Shown here piece by piece: positions 11,552 through 22,317 of a stretch of DNA of 64,000 bases. Under the pieces are notes generated by a model. The model made no database searches, was not told the origin of the DNA, and saw only the letters and a program-made list of their open reading frames with translations. The DNA is from Cryoendolithus antarcticus (Eukaryota; Ascomycota; Dothideomycetes; Cladosporiales; Cladosporiaceae). Where the stretch lies: the NCBI GenBank assembly GCA_002077065.1, contig NAJO01000073.1, positions 62,001-126,000 of the forward strand, in the 5' to 3' direction. The position numbers and the translations under genes are program-made. Each line of letters starts with the position of its first letter. Position 1 is the stretch's first letter.

Positions 11552-14089
11552 ATGGCGACTGGAGCTGAAGAGGCTGGACCGCGGCCTTCGAGTAGCAGGG
11601 TGCGGAGGCGTACTACAGAGACAGAGCGACTTCGCGCGGTGAAATATGAGGATACAGAGACCGGACGACCGCCTGTTCCTGTGTTGTCAGTAGGGCAACA
11701 TACAGCTCCGGGCCGAACGAGCGCATTGGGTGAGCACAGTCGCCCAACGACAGCGCCGAGCGCGAAGACAGCTTTCGCAAATGCGCAGAGGAGAAGGCAG
11801 CTGAGCAATGAGCTGAAGCGCGACTCCGGGATTGCAGCGTCCACCAATTCGGTCACTACCGAGACTGCTACGTCGCCTGGCTTGAAGTCGCCCACGGTGC
11901 CCACGATTCTGGTCAACAACGAGACGCCTCCTCAGCCACTCTCTCCTGCAACGCCCACCAAGCGGCCGCGCTCCCCATTCGCTCGCCGGAAAAGCTCAGA
12001 GCAAAGTCAAGTGCGGAAGGTGAAGTCCTACGACGCGCCTACATTGCAGAGGATCCGGAGTTTCAGGGGCATCCAGACGGAGATTCCTAGTGGGGATTTT
12101 GGGTTTGGGGAGGGTGGAGAGGAGGGCGGCATGGGGCTGGATTTCACGAAGAGGGGGAGCTTGATGTTTGGGGGGAAGAGGGCGAATGGGGATGTGGAAA
12201 GAGAGAAGAGCGTGGAGGGATCTGAGGGAAGGGTGGGGGAGGCTGAGAGGGTAGAGCCGGTGAAAGAAGAAGAGGCGGTGCCTGAGGTAAGGGTTGAGCA
12301 GCCGGGTGCGCTGGAACGGCAGGCGCAGACTGAGAGGTCGGCACCTGCTGTACAATCGCCGGAGCTTTCGCCTGTCAAGTCAAGCAGCGGTCAAGAAGAG
12401 AGCGCAGTGCAAAATGGAGGTCTGGTCTCAGGCCGGAGGAAACCAAGCATACACATGCTGCAAGCCGCGATACACGGCGGACGTATGCTGTCAGCTGAGG
12501 AGATATCCTTCTCAATGCGGGTACGCAGCATGTACGAGCATGGTGACGAGAACGCTGCGACCTGGTACACACCGATGAACGAGGCGACGATCGGCAGTGC
12601 ATCACCGCCGCGCAGCACACCCGTGCTAGGCGCTGATAGCAGCGACACCACAGCTGCCGGCTCTCCCGTTTCGAATGGACCGACCCCGACTAGATCAGAG
12701 AGCATACGAGCGAGCTATCAGAAGACAACACATGAGCTTGCTGGCGGCATCGAGGACTGGGAAGATGTCGAGCACTCGAGTGTAGATCGCTTCGGCTTCA
12801 TCGTCCCCAAGACGCTCGGCTCCCGGGGCTCAGGGCAAGGACAGTCCTTCGACGGCATCCACAGAGTCGCTACCGGCCTTCGCTTGGCAGCCGACAAGCC
12901 CCGCCGCGAACGTAGCATGCTCCGCCGTGGTCCATCAATGGCACGATCCTCACGCTCAGCGCCCGCGCCTAAAGATCCCGCCAACTCAATCCACACCTTC
13001 CACTCTAACAGATCAGGCAGTGTCCGACGCTCGAGCTTCCGCTCCCGTGGCATTCGAATCGCGGACGAAGCAGGCAATATGCTCATGCCCCCTCCCGGTC
13101 TTTCGGCCATCAGCGAGCAACGTGACGAGACGACAGACACAGCCATTTCTCGCCGCGAAGCCACAAGAAACACAAAGTGGCAAGCCATGGCGCGTCCGCG
13201 ACCCCAAACAGATGCGACTCCGGGCGGAGGCATGCTCTTCGACTTCGACACCACCTCCCCGAAGCTCATCTCCAGAACCTGGAAAGGCATACCAGACCGC
13301 TGGCGAGCGACAGCATGGCACAGCTTTCTCTCGACCTCCGCGCGCAAACGCGGGCCCCACGACTCCGACTCCAGCCTCATAACGCAATTCCACGAACTGC
13401 AAACCCTGAACTGCGCCGATGATGTGCAGATCGATTGCGACGTGCCGAGAACGATAAGCATGCACATCATGTTCCGGCGGCGCTACAGAGGCGGCCAACG
13501 CCTCCTCTTCCGCGTGTTACACGCCATAGCGCTGTACAGCCCCGAGACAGGGTACGTGCAGGGCATGGCCAGCTTAGCAGCGACATTACTCTGCTACTTC
13601 GACGAAGAGCGTGCTTTCGTAATGCTCGTGCGGCTTTGGCAGCTAAGAGGACTGGAGCAGCTTTTCCAACCTGGATTCTCGGGCTTGATGGCCGCGCTCA
13701 AAGAATTCGAAACCGAATGGCTGCGTGGCGGCGATGTTGCCACCCGCCTCAACGAGCTGGGCATAGACAGCACGGCTTACGGCACACGGTGGTATCTCAC
13801 CCTGTTCAACATGTCCGTGCCCTTCCCCGCGCAGCTGCGCATCTGGGACGTCTTCATGCTGCTTGGCGATGCGAGCCCATCAAGCAAGGGAGGCGACTAC
13901 GGAGGCGCGGACTTGGATGTGTTGCACGCCACTTCTGCGGCTCTGATCGATGCTACGAGAGAGATTATCTTGGACAGCGATTTCGAGGGCGGGATGAAGA
14001 CGTTGACTAGTTTTGTGCCGGTCAGGGATGAGGATCTGTTGATGAGGGTTGCGAGGGCGGAGTGGAAGATGCGGAAACGGAGAGGCTGA
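11552..14089 (+). CDS. TBC-domain Rab GTPase-activating protein
   Basis: A single uninterrupted frame of 845 residues. The first ATG in frame is at 11552. The N-terminal 570 residues are low-complexity, Ser/Pro/Arg-rich and probably disordered. The C-terminal TBC domain starts near residue 570 (WKGIPDRWRATAWHSFL). It holds the dual-finger residues of active Rab GAPs: IDCDVPRTI (Arg finger, about 627-635) and YVQGMASLAA (Gln finger, about 666). Later blocks (YGTRWYLTLFNMSVPF, LRIWDVFMLLGD) complete the fold. Both catalytic fingers are present, so it should stimulate GTP hydrolysis by a Rab in membrane traffic. Which Rab cannot be told. No intron is needed, which is unusual beside its neighbours. 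Confidence 0.92.
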   Translation: MATGAEEAGPRPSSSRVRRRTTETERLRAVKYEDTETGRPPVPVLSVGQHTAPGRTSALGEHSRPTTAPSAKTAFANAQRRRQLSNELKRDSGIAASTNSVTTETATSPGLKSPTVPTILVNNETPPQPLSPATPTKRPRSPFARRKSSEQSQVRKVKSYDAPTLQRIRSFRGIQTEIPSGDFGFGEGGEEGGMGLDFTKRGSLMFGGKRANGDVEREKSVEGSEGRVGEAERVEPVKEEEAVPEVRVEQPGALERQAQTERSAPAVQSPELSPVKSSSGQEESAVQNGGLVSGRRKPSIHMLQAAIHGGRMLSAEEISFSMRVRSMYEHGDENAATWYTPMNEATIGSASPPRSTPVLGADSSDTTAAGSPVSNGPTPTRSESIRASYQKTTHELAGGIEDWEDVEHSSVDRFGFIVPKTLGSRGSGQGQSFDGIHRVATGLRLAADKPRRERSMLRRGPSMARSSRSAPAPKDPANSIHTFHSNRSGSVRRSSFRSRGIRIADEAGNMLMPPPGLSAISEQRDETTDTAISRREATRNTKWQAMARPRPQTDATPGGGMLFDFDTTSPKLISRTWKGIPDRWRATAWHSFLSTSARKRGPHDSDSSLITQFHELQTLNCADDVQIDCDVPRTISMHIMFRRRYRGGQRLLFRVLHAIALYSPETGYVQGMASLAATLLCYFDEERAFVMLVRLWQLRGLEQLFQPGFSGLMAALKEFETEWLRGGDVATRLNELGIDSTAYGTRWYLTLFNMSVPFPAQLRIWDVFMLLGDASPSSKGGDYGGADLDVLHATSAALIDATREIILDSDFEGGMKTLTSFVPVRDEDLLMRVARAEWKMRKRRG

Positions 14090-14360
14090 GGAGGGTAGTT
14101 TCGTTTGTCAAGAGTAAGTGGGTTCAGGATGGCCGCGGCGGCTGGTTTGGAATAGCGGGATGGATTGTCTGGTGTATACATAGAGATACCCGTGGATTGA
14201 AAAAGAAGGGGGAGTTCGGGGTCGGAACCTGCGATATCGGTACTATGTAACCTCGATCATGAGTGCGCTCGTCCCCTAGAAAACATAATGCAACACCAAG
14301 CAATCGGTAATACTTGCGCTCCGCTGTCATTTTCACACCAATGCTTTCACTCTTTTAAGT

Positions 14361-15185
14361 ATGGACGTGCCCCTCGCATCCAACATCCTCGGCACCCTCG
14401 GCGCAGTCTTCTGGTCCATCCAGCTTCTCCCACAAATCTGGTTGAACTGCCGCCGCCATAATGCCACAGGGCTGCAGCCCACGATGATGATGTTCTGGGC
14501 CTGGGCCGGCGTACCACTAGGCGTCTACAACATCGTCTCCTCCTTCAGCATCGCTCTGCAGATCCAGCCTCAGATACTGGCTACGTTGAGTTTGGTGACT
14601 TGGACGCAGTGTTACTATTATCACCCTACGTCCCCCTGGTCGGTCATGAATGCACTAGCGATTGGGTCGACGCTTGCTGCAGTCATGGGCGCGATCGAGG
14701 TCGGACTGGTCTTTGCTCTGCGACGCGGTCTGGACAGCGGCGTGCATTGGCCTGTGACGCTCATGGCCGTGCTAGCTGCGCTGTTTCTCGCGCTGGGCGT
14801 GGGCAGGCATTATGTCGATATTTGGGTTCATCGGACTGTGAGAGGGATCTCGTTCTGGTTTGTAGGATTGGACGCCATGGGTGATTTGACGTCGATGATA
14901 TCTGTGCTGTTCTTGCCGAAGCTGGACGTGCTTGGGCTGGTCATCTACGGGACGGAGTTGGTGCTCTGGCTTGGGGTGTTCGCAGCGGGTGGGTACTACT
15001 TGTTTGTGCCTTGGGTACGCCAGAAGTTGCGAACGAGACGGAGTCTGGGGAGCGAGATGGGCGCAACAGGGACGAGCACAGGGATCGCCATGCACCATGT
15101 AGAGTCTTCAAGCAGCGTTTTTCGCACACCTTCAATGGTAGAGCAGGAGGTGAGAGCAAGGACCATCTCGTTACCGGCAGTATGA
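14361..15185 (+). CDS. PQ-loop repeat membrane protein
   Basis: A single exon encoding 274 residues. The first repeat shows the motif WSIQLLPQIWLN, with the PQ pair at residues 24-25. It is followed by six or seven hydrophobic segments, a second degenerate repeat (HRTVRGISFWFVGLDAMGDL) and a hydrophilic C-terminal tail of about 50 residues. The PQ-loop family includes lysosomal/vacuolar cationic amino-acid and cystine exporters as well as fungal proteins of unknown substrate. The second loop lacks a clean PQ dipeptide, so substrate cannot be inferred. Transcribed in the same direction as the upstream TBC gene, 271 bp after it, and convergent with the next gene. Confidence 0.85.
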   Translation: MDVPLASNILGTLGAVFWSIQLLPQIWLNCRRHNATGLQPTMMMFWAWAGVPLGVYNIVSSFSIALQIQPQILATLSLVTWTQCYYYHPTSPWSVMNALAIGSTLAAVMGAIEVGLVFALRRGLDSGVHWPVTLMAVLAALFLALGVGRHYVDIWVHRTVRGISFWFVGLDAMGDLTSMISVLFLPKLDVLGLVIYGTELVLWLGVFAAGGYYLFVPWVRQKLRTRRSLGSEMGATGTSTGIAMHHVESSSSVFRTPSMVEQEVRARTISLPAV

Positions 15186-15346
15186 TCTTGGAAGATCAGC
15201 TTCATTTGAGTGGAACAATAGCTACCCTTCCGCCTATGCCACATTATCTAGCAACACGTAGCTACCCGATACATACAATTCCGCTGCAAAATCTAGCAAG
15301 ATAGCCAGCTCCATACGCCTAGACCACCCCGATTCGTACATGCTAC

Positions 15347-16410
15347 TCATGCCCGCGCAGACGCCTGCATCTGTGCGTTTCCATTCATAATGTTCGTCTG
15401 TCCAATTGCTGGTGAACCAGCCGTGAAGGCAGGCCTCATGTCGTGGCCTGTCCAGTCAGGAAATGCTTCCCGTAGTAGGTCATACTTCGCCTGTAGCTGC
15501 GGCATGTGCGGCGGTGGCGTCATGTGAGCAGGGCCAGGTGGTGCTTTTTGCAGTTGCTGTGCGTCTGCTCGCGGAGCCAGGTAAGCCAAGTTGGCCTGCA
15601 CTCTACGCAGGCACTGGACGTATTCCTCAGCTGCCATGGTATCTGAAAGCCCGCCGGCTCGCAGCTGAGCTTGGTGATGAGGACTCGTTGCACCGCCTTT
15701 GCCTTGTGCTTGCAGATTGTTGATCTCTTGTAAGAGATCAAGATTGATGTCTAGCAGCAAGTCTATCCGCCGGTGCTCGAGCGCCTGCGGGCTGGGCGAT
15801 TGTGGGGTCCTGGGAGAGTGACTCGAGTTCGCCCCAGGCGTGTGCGGCAGTGGGGGAGCTGCCATTTGGTACTTTACTGGAGGCGAAGGTTGCTTATTGA
15901 ATTGCTGCTGACCCTCGGCTCCTGCATAAGGCGAGTGCCTCGTCTGTGGGGACGAGCTTTGCCTTAGGCTTGCTCGGGGCTGTTGCACAACTGGCGCCGC
16001 GGCTACGGCAGTCACAGAGTGCGACGCCGGCGCTGAGGTATAGGCTGCATCACAAGAGTCAGCACGTGGCATGCAAGATCTCGGTGCCTTGGCGGCAGAC
16101 GACAGGGAACGAGCGATGCCCTGCCGCGGGTAGGTGCGCAACAGGATCACCAACGCAGAGAGGCAGGAATGACGCCCCGAGACTTACCGGCAGATTGTGC
16201 ATTCTGATGCAGTCCCGAATTGCTATCGAAGCCCTGCGGCAGCCCAGACGATAGACTGGCACCGGCATTACCAGGATACCGGAAACCTTGCGATATCGCG
16301 GTCCCTTGATGCGTAGTGGCAGGCTGATGCGGATGATAAGCTTGGGGTGCAGGAGACTGCTGGGCGAAAGGGCCCGGGTGAAAAGGCTGTTGATAACCTA
16401 ATTGGTTCAT
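15347..16410 (-). CDS. SSXT (SS18-like) domain protein
   Basis: Two exons (16410-16188 and 16044-15347) around a 143-nt intron give 306 residues. The N-terminal half is Gln/Pro/His-rich. Residues about 165-240 fit the SNH/SSXT domain of SS18 and its relatives: IDLLLDINLDLLQEINNLQ, an acidic spacer, then EYVQCLRRVQANLAYLAPRA. In animals SS18 is a subunit of BAF (SWI/SNF) complexes, and small SSXT-like proteins occur in fungi as putative coactivators. The Gln-rich composition and nuclear-coactivator family fit a role in chromatin or transcription. No DNA-binding domain is seen. The intron is longer than others in the window but has a good GTAAGT donor and TGCAG acceptor. Confidence 0.75.
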
Positions 16411-16663
16411 CTTGATTCGGTGCTTCCTGTCGGCAGCGGTCGAACAAAGCCTATGGCGATCGTGCGTAACTGGCCCGATGCTTCCGTGATTCTTGCGCGT
16501 GCTGGGTGCGAGGGGGGTCAGAGAGAAACGTGGCTTTTTCTCGGTTAGTATGCGGCTGCCGGTACGCTAGTACATGTGGGGGTTTCGTGGCAGTTTGTGA
16601 TGACACAGGTGCATGCGCATGCCGAGCACTGACTATCGTGACCCTGCGTGCACCAAGTAGGAC

Positions 16664-18763
16664 ATGACTGACTCGACATCGTCGTGTTCGCGAGCGAGTT
16701 CGCTGTCTCGCACAGATGGCGACCTTGATACCGTCTCAAGACCTGCAGCGAAGCTGATTGACATACCTCATGCTTCGAAGACGAAACGGCGTACCCTTCC
16801 GTGGGTAGATGTGACATATCCCACGTCTACGACTAGCTCCACAACTGGTACCAAGCCCGACTGGGCTGGTCTGGCGCGCGACCTGGATGTCCTTGACGGA
16901 AAGCATTACCGTAAGTCATACAATAGTACACATATCTTGACTCGTCTTCGTTGCCTTTCACTCGAGCCTAAACGAGCTTCAGGTAGAGCTGGCAGACTGA
17001 CGTATTTCGATAGGTGACTGCAGACGATTGTCCAGGACATATCAACATCGCCAGTTTTCTCTAGTAGTCGACCATGTGCAGAACGATCCTTACTCTTCGC
17101 CTTCCCGCGTGAGAGCTGTGATGCAATGGACTCAACCCGGCTTTCCCACACGGTAGCTGAAGTCTGAGGTGCACGAGGCAGCACTTTGCGACTATGTGAC
17201 GAGACACTGTGCTTCTCTGATCGCAGCCAAGTCAATCGAAAGTGATGCAAAGGGCAGCAAAGGCTGGTCCGTTATGAGGCGCGCTGATTTCAACATCAAT
17301 GCTCCGGGCTAGGAGATTCTGCCCAGAAGCAGTGCCATCGTCAATGGCACTGACACTATCGAGTTGAGATTCACCGCTCGCTTACCTGGGCCCAGCAGAA
17401 GGCGTCGTGCAGCACTATCACGCCAGGTCCTAATGGCAAATCTTGTTGAACTTGTGAAGCAAACACTACTATACGGGAACCTTGACAAGCGGGCATTGGA
17501 CGCTCACGTCACGTCTGTCGTCAATCAGCATCAGCTACGACAGCAGCTTTATGGGTTAGGTCTGGTTGCATTCGTGGCGAACGGATCAATTCTCCCGAGA
17601 GAGTCCGGAGCTGGCGCGAGGTCGATGACTGGTAGTGTTGTATCCTTCAAATTTCCAAAGGAACTTGAGCTCACTATCAAGCTCGCAGATGGGTCCACTA
17701 TTCGTGGCATGGGTATTGCGAGAGGCATCACGGTAATCACAGGTGTTGGCTTCAACGGTAAGTCTACTTTACTCGAGGCACTGGAACTTGGCGTATACGA
17801 TCATATACCCGGCGATGGTCGTGAGCTTGTCGTCGCGGACCCAACTGCAGTGAAGATCCGTGCACAAGACGGCCGCATTGTCACGGGTACGGACATCAGC
17901 CTATTCCTGGGCAGTCTTCCCGGAGGCAAAGACGCTATGTGTTTCTCGATAGAGAACGCAAGCGGGTCGACGTCTATGGCAGCTAATATCGCAGAAGCTT
18001 TGGAGGTCGGCTGCAAGACGCTGCTGGTAGACGCAGACTCGCCAGCAACCAACTTGCTCGTGCAAGACGAGCGAATGCAGATACTCATTCAACATGAGCC
18101 AACAGCACCTCTGATCAGCGTAGCACGCGCACTGTACGACAATCATGGCGTCAGCACCGTGCTCGTCGTCGGTGGACCGAGAAACTGGCTCGCAGTGGCC
18201 GATCAAGTAATCTTAATGGACTCGTACGTGCCGAGTCTTGTCACCAAAGAGGCTCGTGAGATCGTACGTCTGCGTGCGAGCAATGTAGTTGAGAACGATG
18301 TCTACGCAACAAATGGGAGTCGGAGTGTAGCTCTTTGTGGAATAGGAGAGTTCGACACCCGTAAGGCATCCACTACTTCTATTCCGATCAAGACCGCGAA
18401 GCGCGACATCGTCCACGACTCGTCACGAGCGCCTTCGGAAGTAAATCTGCATAGCATTGACCAGCTGGTTGAAAGAGGACGGGCGAAGTCTGTGTCTTCA
18501 TGGCTCGAGCATCTCGCAAATTGAACTACTCCAGAACCGTGAGTCCGGGCATGACGACCTACAGTCGCTGGTGCACTGTTGACTGACCGCTACGCAGGCG
18601 AAACCTGAATAAGCTACTTCCAGAGCTTGAGGCCAAGATCAACCTTGACCGCTGTATGCCGACCTCGATTCAGGGAGGCGATATGGTAGCAACGCGCCGG
18701 TTTGAGGTTGCTGCGGCTTTGTCGCGGGTCCGCGGTCTGATAGTCTCAAAAGTGAGGTTGTGA
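16664..18763 (+). pseudogene. ABC-class predicted ATPase (COG3044/PF09818 type) with three in-frame stops
   Basis: Exons 16664-16910, 17014-18538 and 18598-18763 join in frame to 646 codons with no indel. Three stops interrupt them: TAG 17154, TAG 17310 and TGA 18522. Family blocks are clear: DVLDGKHY, FSLVVDHVQNDPYSSPSRVR, LYGNLDKRALDAHV, GLVAFVANGSILPRESG, Walker A TGVGFNGKSTLLEALELGVY, HIPGDGRELVVADPTAVKIR, ENASGSTSMAANIAEALEVG, and the C-terminal RRFEVAAALSRVRG after the last stop. The family's Walker B normally reads LLIDEDTSATN; here it is LLVDADSPATN, so the acidic residue after the first Asp is Ala. The second stop replaces the Gln expected in the APGQE block. Both introns still have good splice sites. 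Probably a recently silenced gene. The biological role of this ATPase class is unknown. Confidence 0.85.
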
Positions 18764-21586
18764 GGTTGATGGACACGATGATGCGTGTAACGTTCTTTCG
18801 CTGTCAGGCGCGGCTACACAAGACTGATTGCGTTGGCATGCGATGGGTGAGGGGAAACTACATTGCTTCCGGCGATAAGTAGCTGAGGCCAGGCACTCAG
18901 ACCATCCTTGCTGTCGTGATGTCGACTCCAACGTACGTTGTAGCGTTCAGGTCACACTGATGATTGACCAGTCATCTGGTGAAGCGAGTGGTCTCATCCT
19001 CACGAAAGTCATTCCCACACCTACTCACGTCGCCATGTTCATCGATCGCCTCTTTCGCCTCGTTTACATCTCGTCACATGTGGTCGCACACGAAATGGCG
19101 GTGAGTCGCTAGACCCCGCCCACGCCAATCTTACGAACTTGATTGGCTTTTACCAGCCCGTCTCTCTAACGCTCAGTCCCCGGTTTGCAATCGCGAGACC
19201 GAACCACGATCACAGCCCGCGGCCTAGATCGCACAAGACATGACTGGCTGATATGAACTCGCCCTCCACCATCCGGGTGATGAAGAATGATGGGCTTTCC
19301 TCTCGCGCAACGTCCGGAAGAGAACCGTGTGGCGTTTTGCAATATGGCGCTTTACCCGAATGAGGTCGGCGCTTATTGACGTGTTCGATGGCGATTCGAG
19401 ACGTCGCTTTCTGTCTTGGAGGTGTGGGTTCCGCGGGGGAGGGACCCGCTTCGTTGAGAGATGTTACCTTGCAATCAATCAATCAATCGTCGTGGTGGAG
19501 TGTTGGGACATGTGTTCTCGTGATGTTGAAATCACGAAAGGGATGTCAAGTCCATCTGTGGCGCGCGCGACGATGCTGCAGTCGTCTCGTGGCTCGCACA
19601 TGCACGGTCACTACGATGGAGGATCTTTGCGTTCGGCACCGTTTCACAGACGCTTCGATGAGCCGCCATCACTTGCATCCCGCCCGCGGCCGCTGCGAGT
19701 GCGGGAGCTGGCTTTTGTCGGGTGCCGTGGGGAACGCTAGGAGGATATGCACGAAAGCGTAGTCAGCAACACTGCACATTACCTTACGATGGCGATGTTC
19801 GGCAACGAGCAGCGCGATGTGATGATCTCACCGTAATGGACGAGGGTGAATATCCGTGATTCGTGCGACGCGGAGGTGGAAATCATTGGAGTGCCGGTGG
19901 CTTGGGGCGAGCCTGGCCTTGCTCGGGACCTCATCAGGCGGTGAATCGTGCGATGGTTCGCTCATCATCAGTGGAACAAGCAACGTGGGATTTGACTCAC
20001 ACCAGATAAGCACACGCGGACAAAGTGTTGTGCTGAGCGATGTAGCTGACATGTCGATGAGACGAAATCTGCGGTCCTCACGCGGAGAGAAGGAAGGAGC
20101 CTATCTGGAAGTGATCGTGCCTGTCTCCGAGGGTACTTCAACATCACTTTGTTCAGCATTGAGGAACAGCTGTAGATCTTAGTGGGCATCGTTGCTATCC
20201 GGGGTTCCAAATTGTCACTCGTCTTCGAGAATTCCTTCATTGGTAGCCGTACCCTTTGCCCTTCGTTAGTCAACACTCACAAAGCCCGTGCACAGGTTCG
20301 TGTGGTCGTATCAGTAGTCTACTGTCTCGGCACTCATCGAGAAGCAGATCGTTCGAGCACGGTGAAGTCGACAATTACATGAGTGATCGTCCAGCTGGGT
20401 GACGGCACATATGATTCGGAGATCAATGGCCACCTCATAGACGAGGTGTTTTGCATGGTTATGTTCTCGGACAGACTCCACTTCGCCAGAGCGGCTGGCT
20501 TGCCAGCGCGCCATTCCCTTCTCGAGCTAGATAATCAAGGTTGCTCCGATGTGGCTTGTTCGGTCGATGGGGCCAGGCTTGAACTCGAGACTATCATGCT
20601 GACTGCCCAAGAGTGGGATTTCAAATGGCCGTAAAACCTCATAGTTGTATCTATCGACGTTCGTGGAAGACGCATAACCGTTGCAAGTCTCAGTCTGCGA
20701 ACTCTCATCGACATGCTTTTGCACTGCAGCTGCAGCATATGGCGGACACGCGCGAGATCTAGGTCCGTGACACGTAGCGGCGTGACGGCGTCTAGCCGAT
20801 AGCAGGGTAGCAGGGCCTATCCCCACCTAGGCGTCGCCGATCAAGCCCAAAAGCTGCTGATTCGTCAGCGTCTTCATTCCTCCACGCTTCCAGCCACCGT
20901 TTACCCACTTGCTGCCGTCGCAGTGGAGCGGAGAGAATTGCCTGAGAGCCGAGTGCAAGAATCGCGTCCGATCGCCCTCGTTCCTTCATTTAGGATAGCC
21001 TCTGCTGTGCTTGCATTTCTGCGTGAAACTTGCAAGTCCCACTGCTGCAGGTGTGCATATCTCGCCGCTTCCCACGAGCCCTTTCGGCCCGCTCACGCAT
21101 TGCACTCGCACCTCTCTGCAGCTACCAGTCGACACCTTGCTGCCACTCCATCTCCCGCTAGCTTCCCGGCGCACACTCAAGCTCCCCCAAGTCAGCGTCC
21201 CTTGTCGCTATCCGCCGCAGGTGCATTGCGAACGACTAGCACCTGGGTTTACGCCGCAACACCGCCGCTGGCATTGGGATTTTCCAGCTCCGCTCCGCTC
21301 GCAGCAGCGCGATATTACCAAGGTGCGTGGAAGCTCTATTGCCGTGATCCCCACATCACCCTCGCCTACCGTTTGTTTTCCGCCTAGCGCTATCGATATC
21401 GTGCCCTAGGCTGGTGTTCACTCCCGCCGGCCTGCACTAGCTCAACCAACCTCTTCTCCGCATACAACCTTCCCGCTCCCCACCCACCTCTCGCGAACCG
21501 CTTCTTCTCGTGCATTGCGTTTCTCAGACACGACGAGGTGCAGGTGCGTTGCAGCAGCGGTGTCGTGCAGCGATACCCGCTCTCAC
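18764..21586. other. Long intergenic region upstream of StuA
   Basis: About 2.8 kb without a recognisable gene on either strand. Open frames are under 160 codons, overlap on both strands and have no known motif. The last several hundred bases become C/T-rich (for example 21000-21230 and 21400-21500), as is common in fungal promoters and long leaders. Part of this is therefore probably the promoter and 5' leader of the StuA gene. Confidence 0.5.
19472..19488. repeat. Short CAAT tetranucleotide run
   Basis: Four consecutive CAAT-phase units in the intergenic region. It is too short to be more than a minor microsatellite. Confidence 0.6.
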
Positions 21587-21616
21587 ATGATGCGCGACCT
21601 ACTGCAACTATTGTAG
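21587..21616 (+). promoter_or_regulatory. Candidate upstream ORF in the StuA leader
   Basis: A nine-codon frame starting ATG ATG and ending TAG lies about 700 bp upstream of the first ATG of the StuA frame, in pyrimidine-rich sequence that looks like leader. Known background: stuA of Aspergillus nidulans has a long leader with small upstream ORFs controlling translation. Whether this one is transcribed is not shown by the sequence. Confidence 0.3.
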
Positions 21617-22317
21617 CTAACATTGTTCATTCAGGTCCATCGGCAACAATAGTGGTATTGCTCGTATTGTTAGTAACGAGTCACGACTATAACGACATTT
21701 ACGATTGCATTGACGATTGCTTGAGCGCGTCTCGCCACTCACGACAACGCCTCCAGTACAGCGTCCGTACTGCTCTAGCTACTACGACTTGCTCTTCTCG
21801 ACATAGCTACAGTTATCGCTCGTAGCAATACGTGATCACGACTCACGGTCTGGACTGCAACTTGAACCTATCTAACTCGACAAAGCGACCATCCCAATCC
21901 AGGCAACACGCAAGCAACCATACCATCAGCCCAACGTACAGCTCACTCTTTGAGAGCTGCAGTTTGCGACCCTCCCGCCATAACCATCTCACGACCGAAA
22001 AGCTGGCGCTGCCTCCAGTAACCCACGCGCAAGCCCGGGGAACCGACGATAGCCTTTACTACCAGAAGAGCCAGTACGCGACTCCATCACACGCGCACCA
22101 GCACTCAAGCTCGTCGGTTGGCTCGTCGCCCCGGGCGGACTCCTTTGGAAGCTCTTCGGTTGCGAATCAGTCCTACGGCTCGAATACCACCTACACATCG
22201 CCCGCGGACGGTAGCAAGAACTCGACTGGGCTACAAACGCCTGCCGCGGACCCGAACTCGTACGACGCGCATCCTTACGCGCCTACAGGATATCACTATC
22301 CGCAAGGCTACAGCAGC

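Noticed and set aside
12718..13498. Long antisense frames within the TBC gene (250 and 161 codons), and similar ones inside StuA, cytochrome b561 and xylanase
   Set aside because: They are shadows of GC-rich coding sequence on the other strand and have no recognisable protein features.
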